Origin: Sialis fuliginosa
Lineage: Eukaryota; Arthropoda; Insecta; Megaloptera; Sialidae
DNA length: 64,000 nt
Direction of reading: 5' to 3'
Assembly: GCA_961205875.1 (NCBI GenBank)
Contig: OY540822.1
Coordinates: 12,402,501 to 12,466,500 of the forward strand
A program made the translations under genes and the position numbers. Numbering within the stretch: the stretch's first letter is position 1; each line of letters opens with the position of its first letter. Of this stretch, positions 1-12,195 are shown in pieces. Below the pieces are notes generated by a model that saw only the letters and a list, made by a program, of their open reading frames with translations, ran no database searches and was not told the DNA's origin.

Positions 1-222
1 CATACTTACTGTAAAAAAGTACATGTACGAACGGTTTTTCCTGTATAAAAAAACTAAAAACAGCTTTTTTTTTAATCCACTTTAAATTGAGTTAATGCAT
101 TTGGCTTCTAAACGACTCAATATATAGTTAATATTATGTTAATGATTACGAATAAATAAAAATAGACAGGGCTGCTGTTATATATTTACATACATTTTTT
201 TTTAGATAATCATATATTAGAT

Positions 223-815
223 CAGGGCTGGCCAACCTGCGGCCAGCCGCGCCCTTTTGTTGTTTAAAATGCATGAAACTGATTTTATTTTCCCATTGTT
301 TTCTTTAAAATAACATTTAAATGTTTAAATATCTATGATTTAAAAGAAAAATTAGATGAAATATAATGAAAATTATTATTTATAATGTTCCTTCTAATTT
401 TATTATATTTAAATTGATTTTTCTATGGAAAGTTGAAATTTGAAACATGAAATATGACTAAAAAATTTTGAATTTTAAAATTCGTTAAAAGTACGTTTTT
501 GTATAACCGTAGAACTTTTAACGAAATCTAAAACTCAAAATTTTTTAGTCAACTTTCATCGTTTTAATTTCACTTTTCATGGAAATTTCATATAAAAATT
601 TCAGCTTTTCATAGAAATATCAACTCGAATACATACAAAAGTTAATTTATAACATGATATATTAAATAAAAAATACAATTCGTGAGCAAAAATTACTCAC
701 ACGTCCAACTTAATCGAAAGTGAAATTATTTTTTATTTTATTATTAACGTGTGGCCCTCGAATAATTTTAGGTTGTCTATGCGGCCCGTGGAGCAATTTG
801 AGTTGGCCAGGCCTG
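223..815. mobile_element. hAT-type non-autonomous element (MITE), 593 bp
   Basis: The ends are imperfect inverted repeats (CAGGGCTGGCCAA on the left, TTGGCCAGGCCTG on the right). They are flanked by a perfect 8-bp direct repeat, TATTAGAT, at 215-222 and 816-823. Eight-base target duplications and CAG-type ends are the hAT signature. No transposase reading frame is present, so it would have moved with a transposase supplied elsewhere. A related interior sequence (the stretch at about 325-385) recurs in reverse at about 58895-58950. Confidence 0.85.
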
Positions 816-1195
816 TATTAGATACAATGTATATTCTCATTTGTTAAAGCTTGATTGTAAAATTAATGATTGTTTATTTAAAATTCAAGGCAGCTATACA
901 TGTAATTTATGAGGATATGTAACAATAATCTAAATGTATATATTCAATTATAAATCCTTTACCGGATACATTATTCTAGAAAACGGATCCGAATATAAGA
1001 AATAGTTCATTACATATGTACGATAAAGAAATTTATATCACGATTATCTATTTAATAAATCGATTACAATAACAGTAAAAACAATGTCAATATTGTTGCT
1101 TTCTATTACAGGTATATTTATTATTATTATTATTATAATTATATACTTGTAGGTGATCCTAAACAAAATAAAAATACAGTTTGAAAACTAATTGC

Positions 1196-1465
1196 ATTGT
1201 TTTTGAATTTCCACGATTTCCGCCCCAAGTTTCTGGGTAGAAGTATTTAGTTCAGAATGGTCGTCAATTCAAATAGATTATAAGAACTTTTAAAGCTCTT
1301 TTGATTATGTACTAGCGCATTGGACTTGGTGTTACCTGGGGATATTAATTCAACCAAACATAAAGTAATGATGCCCACTCAACATGCCCATAATACATTC
1401 ACCGCAAATTGTGAAACCCGAAATAAAATCCGTTCAGTGGTTATTGAGAAAATGTGAAAAATTAT
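1196..1465. repeat. Unclassified dispersed repeat, copy 1
   Basis: The stretch around GCATTGGACTTGG, GGGGATATTAATT and GGTTATTGAGAAAATG recurs in the same order at 22010-22060 plus 22621-22690, where another element interrupts it. The two copies are diverged. I cannot assign a class. It could be the 3' part of a LINE or of a Helitron-like element. Confidence 0.45.
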
Positions 1466-1543
1466 ATTTTCAAAAATCAAAAATAAATAAATAAATAGGT
1501 TAGCGACAATCATAATAATTAATTTCGATATTTTACCTTTCTT

Positions 1544-2718
1544 GGGATATATATGAGGCGTTTATTTTGAAAGTGGCCTAAGTCTATTTATGTTTAAACT
1601 GAGATATTTAAGGGTTTGCGTTTCAATAAAATTAAAAATATACGTGTAAGATATCAATGTGCCACATTGATTAAGTGTTTCTAAGAGAGTTAAATTTACA
1701 ATTACTATTAAAATAGCCCCAAATATTAAATGAATAATATGTATTTTGTTACCACAAATGGACTTAAGTCACTTTCAAAATTAAGAATTACATTTGTTAT
1801 AAATTGAAAAGAACTCAAGTCCATTTGTTGTAACATAAAATGCTTCAAATTGAAAAAAAAGACTCACTTTAATTTATATTATTTCATTATAACTCTTAAA
1901 AAATTTATAATTCAGGAAATCTAAGCATGTATACAGAATGATTTTTTAATCTTGAGATTATTAATGTATGGAAAACTATGAGATTGCTTTAAGTATATAG
2001 GGAAAACTATGGATTTTTAGGGAAAATATTTGGTACAAAAGTTTCAGGATTTAGAGGGACAAAATCAATGGAGGTAACAATTTTGACCTTGAGTGGAGGT
2101 CGGCAAATTTTTTTCAAACGAAACATTAAAAAAACATAACATTAAAAAAAATTTTTTTTAGATTTAAAAAATTATGAAATTATAAAAAAAAAATTTTTTT
2201 AAACTGTATTTTTTCTCAAACATCTAAGATAATAATTTTAAAAACTTTGGTTACAAAAAAAACTTTTTGATGTAAAAAAAAAAAAAAATTACGTTAAAAT
2301 TAAAGTTTTTTAAAAAAAATTTCAGACAAAAATTATTTCTAATTTTCTGCAAAATACAAATCTGCAAAAAAATAACTAATTTTCCATTTAAAAAAAATTT
2401 GTTAACCCCAAAATATCCTTAAAACCTCCACTCAAGGTCAAAATTATTACCTTCATTAGGTTTGGCCCGATAAATCCTAAAACTTTTGTACCCAACATTT
2501 TCCGTAAAAAGGTTTAGTTTTCCAGCCATTGTGATAAACTAACATTATCAATACTGAAGTGGACTTAAGCCACTTTCAAAAATTTTTCCTTTGAATATAT
2601 TTAACCAAAAATTGTTTTTTATGATAGATTACTTCTAATTATACACGTTACTACAGTCAACTAAAAAAAAGTGGAAAATGGACATAGGCCACTTTCAAAA
2701 TGAACGCCTCATATATAT
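1544..2718. mobile_element. Foldback element with nested inverted repeats
   Basis: The outer ends are inverted copies of about 40 bp built around ATATATGAGGCGTT and TTTTGAAAGTGGCCTA (1546 onwards, and 2660-2716 in reverse). A second inverted pair lies inside (about 2074-2102 against 2422-2450, around TTTTGACCTTGAGTGGAGGT). A smaller hairpin is at 1741-1835, around CAAATGGACTTAAGT. No coding frame is present. The core is A/T homopolymer-rich. The arms are of unequal length, so one side has probably gained or lost sequence. Confidence 0.65.
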
Positions 2719-3189
2719 GTAATATATTAAGATGTCTTTAAATTAGCAGTTATTTAAAAATATTTTTCGAATGTATACAGTTATAATGAATAGATCAAAT
2801 CACCTAAGATTATTAATCTTTATCTGATTATAACAAACTATAACCAAAAAGTCATTAGTGAAGATCTATCTAATAAAAATATTACATTAAAATTCAATTC
2901 AAATTTATTCAGCTTTACCTATTACTTATTATATATATGTATATTCAAAATACCAATTAATCTTCACTACTAATAAAAACTGATTACTTAAATCCACGTG
3001 ATTCACAATAATAAGAAGTCATTACAATCTTATTAAATTCGAACCAGTTTTCGAAAATAATCCCCGATTACTTTTTCCGTATAAAAATTTCAACCTAATT
3101 CTTTTTGCCACACATTAGTATCTGTCTCTCTCTATTTCGAAGTAAGTTAATGCAATGAATGTGTATGTATGTATGAACGAGGGAGACTG
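2719..3189. other. Upstream intergenic DNA, no feature assigned
   Basis: This AT-rich stretch lies between the foldback element and the tyrosine hydroxylase promoter region. The only recognisable word is a CACGTG E-box at 2995-3000. It may hold enhancers, but nothing in the sequence alone proves it. Confidence 0.3.
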
Positions 3190-3686
3190 ATAGAGGTGGC
3201 CGACTTATGACGCATGCGCTATGACGTACAGGGGTTTTCGCAACAATGAAAGAAAGGTTTTGAGCTAGTGTGGGGAGCTCATCATCTATCGTGCCCTGTG
3301 GAAGGGGTGCCTTTATTTAAGCACTGATTCAAATAATCAAAACAATCACAAAACGGTTTGCTTTACAATACAGTTCGCCTTTTGCAAGTCAGCAAATATA
3401 TTGTTGAAGTTGCCCATTGTTAATATCGACAGACGGTTAATAATAATTATCAACGTTTTTTTCAAAACCAGTCACGTTTTTTGAAAGAAATAAATAAATT
3501 TACTTCGCCGTGGTCGATTTGATATTGGTAAAGAAAAGGCTCGTTTAAAATTATATATTAATAATAATAATTGTTGTTATTATTAAATCGCAGTGAATTC
3601 GAATTTATTTTTGAGTTCAGGCTAAAGAGGAATATTATTTTAAATTTTCGCGTTCGTTTTTGTATTTTTTGATAAATCTGGATAAC
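3190..3686 (+). promoter_or_regulatory. ple: Tyrosine hydroxylase promoter region and 5' UTR
   Basis: This is the less AT-rich stretch just before the ple start codon. It holds two CRE-like half-sites in the same orientation, TGACGCATGCGC (3208-3219) and TGACGTAC (3222-3229). A TATA-like TTTATTTAAG follows at 3312-3321. Transcription probably starts some 25-60 bp downstream of that, but no single initiator stands out. The rest to 3686 would be leader, with no obvious intron. The start codon context (TAACATGG) is good for an insect. CRE control of tyrosine hydroxylase is known in mammals. Its use here is inference. Confidence 0.4.
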
Positions 3687-6600
3687 ATGGCTGCCGTAGC
3701 TGCTGCACAAAAAAATCGTGAAATGTTTGCCATCAAGAAATCCTACAGTATTGAGGTTAGTTCAGTTTTGTATTATTTAAACAAATAGAACTGTTATTGC
3801 TATAATATGTGCTGATATCTCTATTCAATATACATATAATAAATGTAACGGTTTTATCATTTAAATATTGCACCAAATCAAAAATTTAAAACAAGTGAAT
3901 AATGTGAAAAGTGATTTATATACATATAACATGTAACTTCAAATATCAGTTTTATTGTTTATTACATTTTTTATTTGGTGGAATATTTTTTGAAGGGTAT
4001 TTTTTGTAGTTATATATCAATTTTAAATGTTTCAAAAGTTTAACTTAACTCTCAATAACAATTTAATTGTGCTATTAATTAATTTTAAACGATTTATACC
4101 TGTATTAGTATATTTTTTGTTAAATCCTCATAATTATAACATTTCTAAATCAAATATATCGACCCTGACAAGTTATAAAAGCTTTATAACTACAAGATAA
4201 AATATTTAAATAAATTAACAACACGTATAATTTTTTAATCCTATTTATACAAGATCATTTGAATTTTATTAACAATTGCAAAATTAAAATGCAACTAGTA
4301 TTCCAAACGAGTTAAATTGTTGCAAAATTGATTATATTGTTAGAAAAACGGTTGCAAGTTAATAACCTTGATATAAAAACGCATAATTATGTTCTAATAA
4401 GTTCAGTGTTTCTATTTCTCTGCCAGGTTCATTACTACCTTTCCCTTTCGATCACGTATCTTAAAGTTATGTAATCTTAGATATACATATATTATTGTAG
4501 ATCTATATTTAGAACTTATTGTTTTTATAAAGAAAATTTATATTATATTTTTCAAGTCTTAATAAATAGCAATTATATTATTGGGTAAAAGGAAATGCAG
4601 TATATATAAAGAAAATTCACGTTTTTTAACTTCAACCTTCATGCGTTGCCTTGATACAAAAATTTAAAATACATTTTTTTAATTATAACTTCCATTTTAT
4701 ATACAATTGGCCTCAATAAGATATTATTGAAAGAAACAATAAATCTAATAATTATATAATAGACAAATAAACTTCGATCATATCCTTGGAAGACATGTTT
4801 TATATAAAATTATGAATTCATTGATATAATTAAAATATTAGCATTTGTTTTTTTTAATCAATCGCATAGAAGTATTTTAAAATGACTAATAAATATAATT
4901 ACTACAAATGTGTACATTGACAACTCTTATGAACTTAAAGGGACGGGGTTACTGTCAGGGGGGTAAGGCAAAACGTAGGCCTACGTGCTTACGGGAGGAA
5001 TAGCGACCGCCTCTGATAAAATAAATATATACACAACATTACATAAACTTTTAACGTAATATGTATAAATTATAATGGTGACTCATATATAGATACATAT
5101 GTAACTATATTAATTTTTTTAAATTGTATTCTTTGTCATCCAATGGGGGGGGGGGGGGGTATTTTGTCTTGTTTCTAATCATAAAATGAAAAAATAATTA
5201 TTTTTTTTATTTTTGACTTTTAACTCCACAAGAAATATTAAGCGACGCCTATGTATACAGAATGGTTTTAATAATAGTAGCTACTTAAAAATGATCGCTA
5301 GTTTGCAGTGGACTACCTTGCCGAAGGCAAAAATACGTTTACTGTTGATTTTTTACACAATTATATATAATAAAACATAAATTGAAAAATTTGCCTCATT
5401 TTAAATTTTTTACAAAATAAATTGTATTTTATCGAACCTACATTTCTTTATATAAAAGTCTATCCAATAAGTAGATAAATAAAAAAAATACCTTATTTTT
5501 TTCAGTTATAGGGCATCATTTCCTTTAATACATTTTGTATGAAAGAAAATTGCTCCGGGAAAATCCGCTGGGAATTTTGTCTCAAGTCTTGAATAAATCA
5601 CATTGTAAATTCAATGTCCGAATTTCCTTTCTTAAATCTTTTGCAAAAGAATTTATTTCATTCTATTTCTCTGTGTAACAAATTCTCATTTAATGCAGAA
5701 AATATACAAGAACGAATTAACCGTTTAAATCGAGTTCTATGTTTAACTTACATTTCCTTCTCGTATTAAAAGCCTTTACGGGTAATTGTCATTTCAAAGG
5801 AAAATTATCCACACCAGTTAATCTTATACTGGTCTTGACACTATACGGAAATTAAAATTATTTTGAAGTCAATATTTTAAAGGCGCTATTGAAACGTATG
5901 TAGATTCTATTAAATCATTTGAACCTATAACCTTTCGATGCTAAAATTTTAAAGGGACCGAATGATTTTCAATATTAAATGCAAGAGAATTAATATCCCT
6001 ATAATTTTAAATAATATTCAATGCAACAGTTATAGTAAAAAGAACGAAACAATAGGCAATTGTTTCTGTTAAATAATAGGAGCTTGTTATAAGTTCATAC
6101 GAACTTTTCATCCTAAGTACCGACAACTTTGTAATAGCTATTCAATTGAATTGATATCATACAATACATTGAATTCTGATGTTAAAAAATCTGGTTTAAA
6201 TTTTTTAAGTTTAATTTTATTTATTATTATGACCGCGTAAGCCTAATTTTTTTATTTAATTATTTCAGAATGGGTATCCAGCGAGACGTCGTTCACTTGT
6301 TGATGACGCTCGATTTGAATCCCTCGTCGTGAAGCAAACCAAACAAAATGTACTCGATGAAGCACGTCAAAGAGCTAATGGTAAGCTATTTTTACTATGA
6401 TCGACCCATAACCAACTTCCCAAAAAAAATTTTTTGTGATGTAACATTAGATATTTGAGTACTTCTCCTTTCTTTGGTTTGATGGCATGTTTTTATGTGT
6501 TTTATTATTTTGTAAAATATAGATGGGGGTAACACGATTTAAATTTTTGGGGTTTTATATAGATATATTATACAGATTGCATCCAAATTTTTATTTTGTA

Positions 6601-9600
6601 GATAGTTTAAGTGTTGTTTTTTTTGCATGTTATATGTTTGTTTTTTTGTGTTTTCTTTAATAGACTCTATTTCCGGAGAAAATGACGATTTACAACAATT
6701 CGATATTGAAGACTCTACAATTGACTCAGACCAAACTATTATTGATTCTGGTAAGTAACAAATGCATGTAGATATGTGCATCATCAATATGTATTTAATA
6801 TTTTTTCTTTGGAACGAATTAACCGCGTAAATCGAAGACTTACTCTATTGAATGTTCTATAATATAAGAATATGTATAATTAAATAAAACGTATTTTTTT
6901 ATTCTTTCGTTCAAAGTTTAAATGTAATAAGATTTTTTTGCTTTTATGTTTCGTTTTAAAATCCTTCATTGAACACAATTCTAAGCTACCAACAATTCTT
7001 TTACTTTGTAATTACTTCCTGTCATTGTAGAAAGAAAAGAAGAAGAAATTAGTGTAAACCGAGATTTTCTTTCATATTTTCACAACGAGTTTTTGCCACA
7101 TAGAGTGGAAATTACAAATATATCTAAAACATATATACAAAATACTTAATAAAAATTCATATATAAAATATTATTTAATATATACGACAAAATATCAGAA
7201 TTCTAAAAATAACTTGAGTGGGAAAAATAATAATAATAAAAATGTATATTGTACTCTATTGATGGAACATTTCCTTGGTTGTGTAATTCGTCTAAAAGAG
7301 AAAAAAGGAAAATGTGTAACTGAAATTATGTTCACTTAATTTAAGTATAGTGAGGCACTCCATATTGTCCTTGTGCTTTTATAGAACGCCAGAAGTCAAT
7401 TTTCCATCCCCCATTTGTTGGGAGCTTAGGGGTGTTTCTACACCCACGTACGTTCAAATCGTCACCACGCGTTACTTTGAAATTTTCGGATTACCCTCTC
7501 TGAATTATAACATAAAGAATTGCACGCTCAAATATATCAAGATTTTCACACTTTAAAATATATACTTTGATATATTAGCAGTACTGAAACTGTTCTTGTA
7601 TTTGGATATACATACATATTATACATACATATGCTCTATTCTTTGACAATTTTATAATAAATCAATTATTTTATAAAGATGCTGGACTTACTGAAGAAGA
7701 ACTTGTCCTGCAAAATGCGATGGCTGAAGGCCCCGAAGCTGAACGTGAGGTTGAAAGAGCTGCTATTGTTGTCCATATGCGTGAAGGAATGAATTCCTTA
7801 GTTCGCGTACTCAAGACCATCGAGAAATACCAAGGCTCTGTCTGTCATCTTGAGACCAGACCAAGCCGTTCAATTCGCCCTGGCGATTTTGACCTCTTGG
7901 TTAAGGTTCGTACCAAATAAACCACACCCAACTTGCAATTTTATCTAATCACATATATTTTGTATATTCAGGTTGAGATGTCTCGTCAGAGTCTTCTTCA
8001 CCTTATCCGCTCTCTCCGTCAGTCTGCTGCGCTTGAAGCCGTCACACTTCTTTCTGAAGACAACATTTCAGTTAAGAGTCCATGGTTCCCACGTCACGCT
8101 AATGAACTTGACAACTGCAACCATTTAATGACCAAATACGAACCTGAATTGGACATGAACCATCCAGGATTCGCTGACAAGGTCTACCGCGCCCGTAGGA
8201 AGGAAATTGCCGAAATCGCTTTCGCTTACAAATTGTAAGTATCGACTATCAGTTTCAAAGGAACAATCGTATCGAGATATAATACCATAAATCTAACGAA
8301 ATATTTATCTTTGTTTCAGCGGTGACCAAATCCCACACATTGATTACACCGAAACCGAAAACAAAACCTGGAACTCAGTGTTCAACACTGTTCTCGACCT
8401 TATGCCGAAACACGCTTGTATCGAATACCGCAAGGTATTTGCCAAACTCCAAGACGAAGACATCTTCGTACCAGACCGTATCCCACAACTGGAAGAGATG
8501 TCCAGCTTCTTGCGACGCGAAACCGGATTCACTCTTCGACCAGCTGCCGGATTATTGACCGCTCGCGATTTCCTTGCTTCTCTTGCTTTCCGTATTTTCC
8601 AGAGCACCCAGTATGTACGTCACGTCAACTCACCATACCATACCCCAGAACCGTAAGTGTAAATTTGGATTACTATTTTTATTTTTTTATTTTTATCCCA
8701 TATTTTATACAGCCACTTTCTGAATAGAAGATATTAAAATAAAATGCAATTTCAATAAGTTGTGTAAAATTGATATAAAGCACACGACTTATTGATAGTT
8801 CTCATATCAATTAAATATCCTTTTTAAATTTCAACGGAAATGTATTTTACAAGGAAATTGCCATGGCGTGAAAATGATTGAGTTATTATTGAATTATTTT
8901 AAGACCTATATAACACGGAACTTCTATAATGATTAACACTGTCTACTCTAATGGACTCGAATAATTGCATTATGATAAAGCGTTTGTCGGAACTTTCAAG
9001 TACATGCTAGCAATAATAGAGGAACGTATTTTCAATGTCAATTTATCCAGTATGTCCATTTCTCGTTATCAATATCAAGTTAAAAATTAAATTTTATTAG
9101 CAACATAGAAACGTATGTGTCTAATGTATACATAGTTTTTATAGAAAAAGAAAGTGTGTATTATTTCAATGTATAGACAAAACATTTTATAGATAAATGG
9201 ATTCCTCGTAGGCAAACAAACATGTTTACGAAATTCAAGACAATAATACTTGAAATTTAATTCCAATTTCCCTTTTTTATACAATTAAATATATATACAT
9301 TATATAATACTAAATTCTAGCTACAAGTTTTATCGTTTTTAACTTATCGATTACCAATTGTAATCATTATAAAACGTCTTAATATTAAAATCGTCTTATT
9401 TATTCACAGTGACTGCATCCATGAACTGTTAGGACATATGCCCCTCTTGGCCGACCCCAGCTTTGCCCAATTCTCGCAAGAAATCGGGCTCGCATCCCTT
9501 GGGGCTTCTGATGAAGAAATTGAAAAGCTTTCTACCGTAAGTACTCATATTAATTTTTTAATCGATACCGCACACACACTAAGAAATCGCTCGCAAGTTA

Positions 9601-12195
9601 AGTCTTTCTACAGGGTACAGCAGTTAACAGTTATTCTATATTGTAAAAAATTAAGTCATTTGTGCAAGGATTTAGATATTAGATTTATACTTTTTATGGG
9701 AGAATGTTATAAATATAAATATAGAAAGGGAATTGAACTGTCGTATTTTTAGAAAAGCAATCAATGACATAATTTTTTTTCCCGATCTCGTTAATAATAT
9801 TATACTTGGTCATGACATAAATACTATAAAGTAAAACTGGTTTAAGAATTTTTGATCTCTGGTAATTAATTTAGATTTATTTACAATCCATGGTCAAACT
9901 TACAATCGCCACACCTAGTTTATAAAAGAAAGGATTTCATTATAAAAATTGCCACTTATTTTTTTTACATATAAATAATTTTAATAATTATTAACACATT
10001 AAAGACCCGGAACAATCTATTATGACCTTGATAACCGTTAATACATTTTTTTCCTTTAACTTGAAGGGCAGAAATTGTCACGTATACATATCAAATTAAG
10101 ACACGATTTTTTTTATGATACCTATAAAAAATATAACTTCTTGCTGTAACGGGATGTTGAACACAATATAAAACAAACTGCTGTGGCCACCACAAGACTT
10201 TTTTTATACATCATTATACATAATATAGAGATAGTAATGTTTTATACAACATTTTTTTAAATAATCAGAAAATTTTTTAAATTGACAAAAGTAAACATTC
10301 GTTTCCTGTTTAGTGATGCTAATAGAGTATATTTTTTTTAAATATACATAGAAGTTTGCTATAAATTAATCAAAAGGTCCTCGGTTCATAGCTCATTTAA
10401 ACTTTCTGCTGCTTTGACGTATTTCTATGTACAAATAAATTAATTTATATAGTTGTTTTAAACGTACATCAACGTGTTACTTAATAATAAATTGCAAATT
10501 TTCACAAGTAAATATTAACTCACGTAATACGATATTTTGTAATGTGAAATAAATAATATTAAAATACAGTATTTTGCACATAATATATGAATAAAATATG
10601 AAATATTTAAACATTTGTTAATTACAGTTATTTTTAGAACGTTCAAGCTGTAAAAATTTTAATAACGGGTACAGGAAATTATAAAAATGTTAATTTTTTT
10701 TAAGTATAAAAATATTTATAATTGTGTCGTTACAAAGACAAAACAATTAAGTACATTTCCATATTTGAGATAATTGATTATATATTACCATAGTTCAATG
10801 CAGTAAAACTCAATTAAATTTATTTGCAACTATAAACGAAACATGAAAAATATTGAATGAAAATAAATAGCTACATATTACAAAATATCAATTAGTAGCA
10901 AAACATAAAGACTAATTGAATTATTGTTAACGTTTCAAAAGGAAAACATCTATTAACACAAATGCACATAGAACTAATTAAATATATTATAAATACCTAC
11001 ATACATAAATAAAAATAATCAAATTGTGCAATACTGTATTAACATTGACACGAAATACTCATCCTTATCTAAAGTAAATAAATGAAATATCCTTTTATGG
11101 TACTATTCAGTTACAGTTAATTAACCCAAAGGACACGTTTTTTCCATAAATACTTGTATAAAACGGTATCATATTTCGAAATTCTGAAATCAAGGAGAAT
11201 GCATCTAGACCGGTACAATGTCTCTAATGTTATACCGTCACGGTTGCATACGTTTAGATTTATTTCTCTATGAATAACAGCGGTCATTAATTTAATATGT
11301 AATTCAACAATATTTTCACGAAAAAAAGGATAACATTATACACACACTAATTCATTGTAGCCTAAATCCTCCTATTACTTAAATTTGAGCCTATTTATTA
11401 ATGGAGGGTTCACCCTGTTAGATTTATCTTAACGAAATAATCGTATATAATTGAATTGTAGATTTTTTATAATAGTTAAAGAAAACTTTTAAAAACATTT
11501 AACGAGTTCAAAAGTTGTTATAACCGCGACGTGTGCACCGTTTAACAGTTCACTGATTTTACTTATTCTTCGACCTTCGTTCACACATAATGTTGTTATA
11601 AGTTATTTTTTACTTCATGAACTCAGGTTTATTATGCACTTTCTGTTAGAATACTCGCAAAATTTTCTGCTTTGTTGAACATGCAATTAAATAATTAATA
11701 TAACCACTATATGTAAGATCTAGGGTCAATTTAGACCTTACAATAAGGTCAATTTGAATCGTAGCCAGTTTAAACTAATGTGCCATTTCTTTCCAGGTAT
11801 ATTGGTTCACTGTTGAATTTGGACTCTGCAAGGAAGCTGGATCTATCAAAGCTTATGGCGCTGGCCTTTTGAGCTCTTATGGAGAACTCCTTCACGCCCT
11901 TAGCGACAAGCCGGAACTTAGACCATTCGAACCAGCATCAACAGCTATCCAACCATACCAAGATCAGGAATACCAACCAATCTACTACGTCGCAGAAAGT
12001 TTTGAAGACGCTAAAGAAAAGTTCAGACGCTGGGTGTCTTCCATGTCCAGACCATTCGAAGTCCGTTTCAACCCCCATACAGCGCGTGTTGAAATCCTCG
12101 ATTCAGTTGACCAATTAGAATCCCTGGTCAACCAACTCAACACTGAAGTCTTACATCTCAGTAACGCTATCAATAAACTTAAGAAGACTTGTTAA
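3687..12195 (+). CDS. ple: Tyrosine 3-monooxygenase (tyrosine hydroxylase), 8 coding exons
   Basis: Converts tyrosine to L-DOPA using tetrahydrobiopterin, iron and O2. This is the first step to dopamine and to cuticle tanning and melanin. Exons: 3687-3755, 6269-6380, 6664-6750, 7679-7905, 7972-8234, 8320-8652, 9410-9536 and 11797-12195, all with GT/AG introns and continuous frame, giving 538 residues (509 without exon 3). The N-terminus ([20 protein letters not shown]) is the insect signature. ARRRSLVDD matches the PKA phosphorylation site (Ser40 region of mammals). A regulatory ACT-like part follows ([15 protein letters not shown] to [12 protein letters not shown]). The catalytic core has the iron-binding HELLGH histidines (exon 7) and the third ligand Glu in SSYGELLHA (exon 8). 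The C-terminus forms the leucine-rich tetramer helix ([19 protein letters not shown]). Length is normal for the family and nothing is broken. Neighbour genes are over 9 kb away. Confidence 0.97.
3756..6268 (+). other. ple: First intron of tyrosine hydroxylase
   Basis: AT-rich intron of 2.5 kb. It contains a poly-G tract (about 5146-5158), a GC-richer island at about 4938-5015, and AGCGACGCC at 5240-5248. That word resembles the inverted GGCGTCGC end of a hAT-like element seen at 58588, so a degraded element probably lies around 5140-5255. First introns often hold enhancers, but none can be named here. Confidence 0.35.
6664..6750 (+). CDS. ple: Acidic cassette exon of tyrosine hydroxylase (exon 3)
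   Basis: The exon is 87 bp with phase 1 on both sides, so it can be skipped without shifting the frame. It encodes an Asp/Glu-rich stretch ([20 protein letters not shown] and on to DQTIIDS). It sits where Drosophila ple carries its alternatively spliced acidic segment, which separates epidermal from neuronal forms. Acceptor TTTAATAG and donor GGTAAGT are clear. Regulated skipping here is inferred from position, phase and acidity. The acceptor tract is preceded by long T runs. Confidence 0.75.
6751..7678 (+). other. ple: Intron between cassette exon and exon 4, with a GC-richer block
   Basis: Two points stand out. A short purine stretch at 7031-7051 has a good acceptor (TTCCTGTCATTGTAG) and could be a 21-bp micro-exon in frame. 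A block at about 7340-7480 is clearly less AT-rich than the intron around it and fits no repeat that I see elsewhere in the window. Its open frame (7350-7556) has no recognisable protein character. Confidence 0.35.
9537..11796 (+). other. ple: Long intron before the last tyrosine hydroxylase exon
   Basis: AT-rich intron of 2.3 kb. I see no inverted-repeat element, tandem array or second exon in it. It is notable mainly as one of the few long stretches in the window without an obvious transposon. Confidence 0.5.

Noticed and set aside
7350-7556. 68-residue open frame inside a tyrosine hydroxylase intron
   Set aside because: No family resemblance, no splice sites in frame with the flanking exons, and the upstream part is only a GC-richer block.
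8344-8607. Antisense open frame over tyrosine hydroxylase exon 6
   Set aside because: It is a shadow of codon bias on the real exon and has no independent support.
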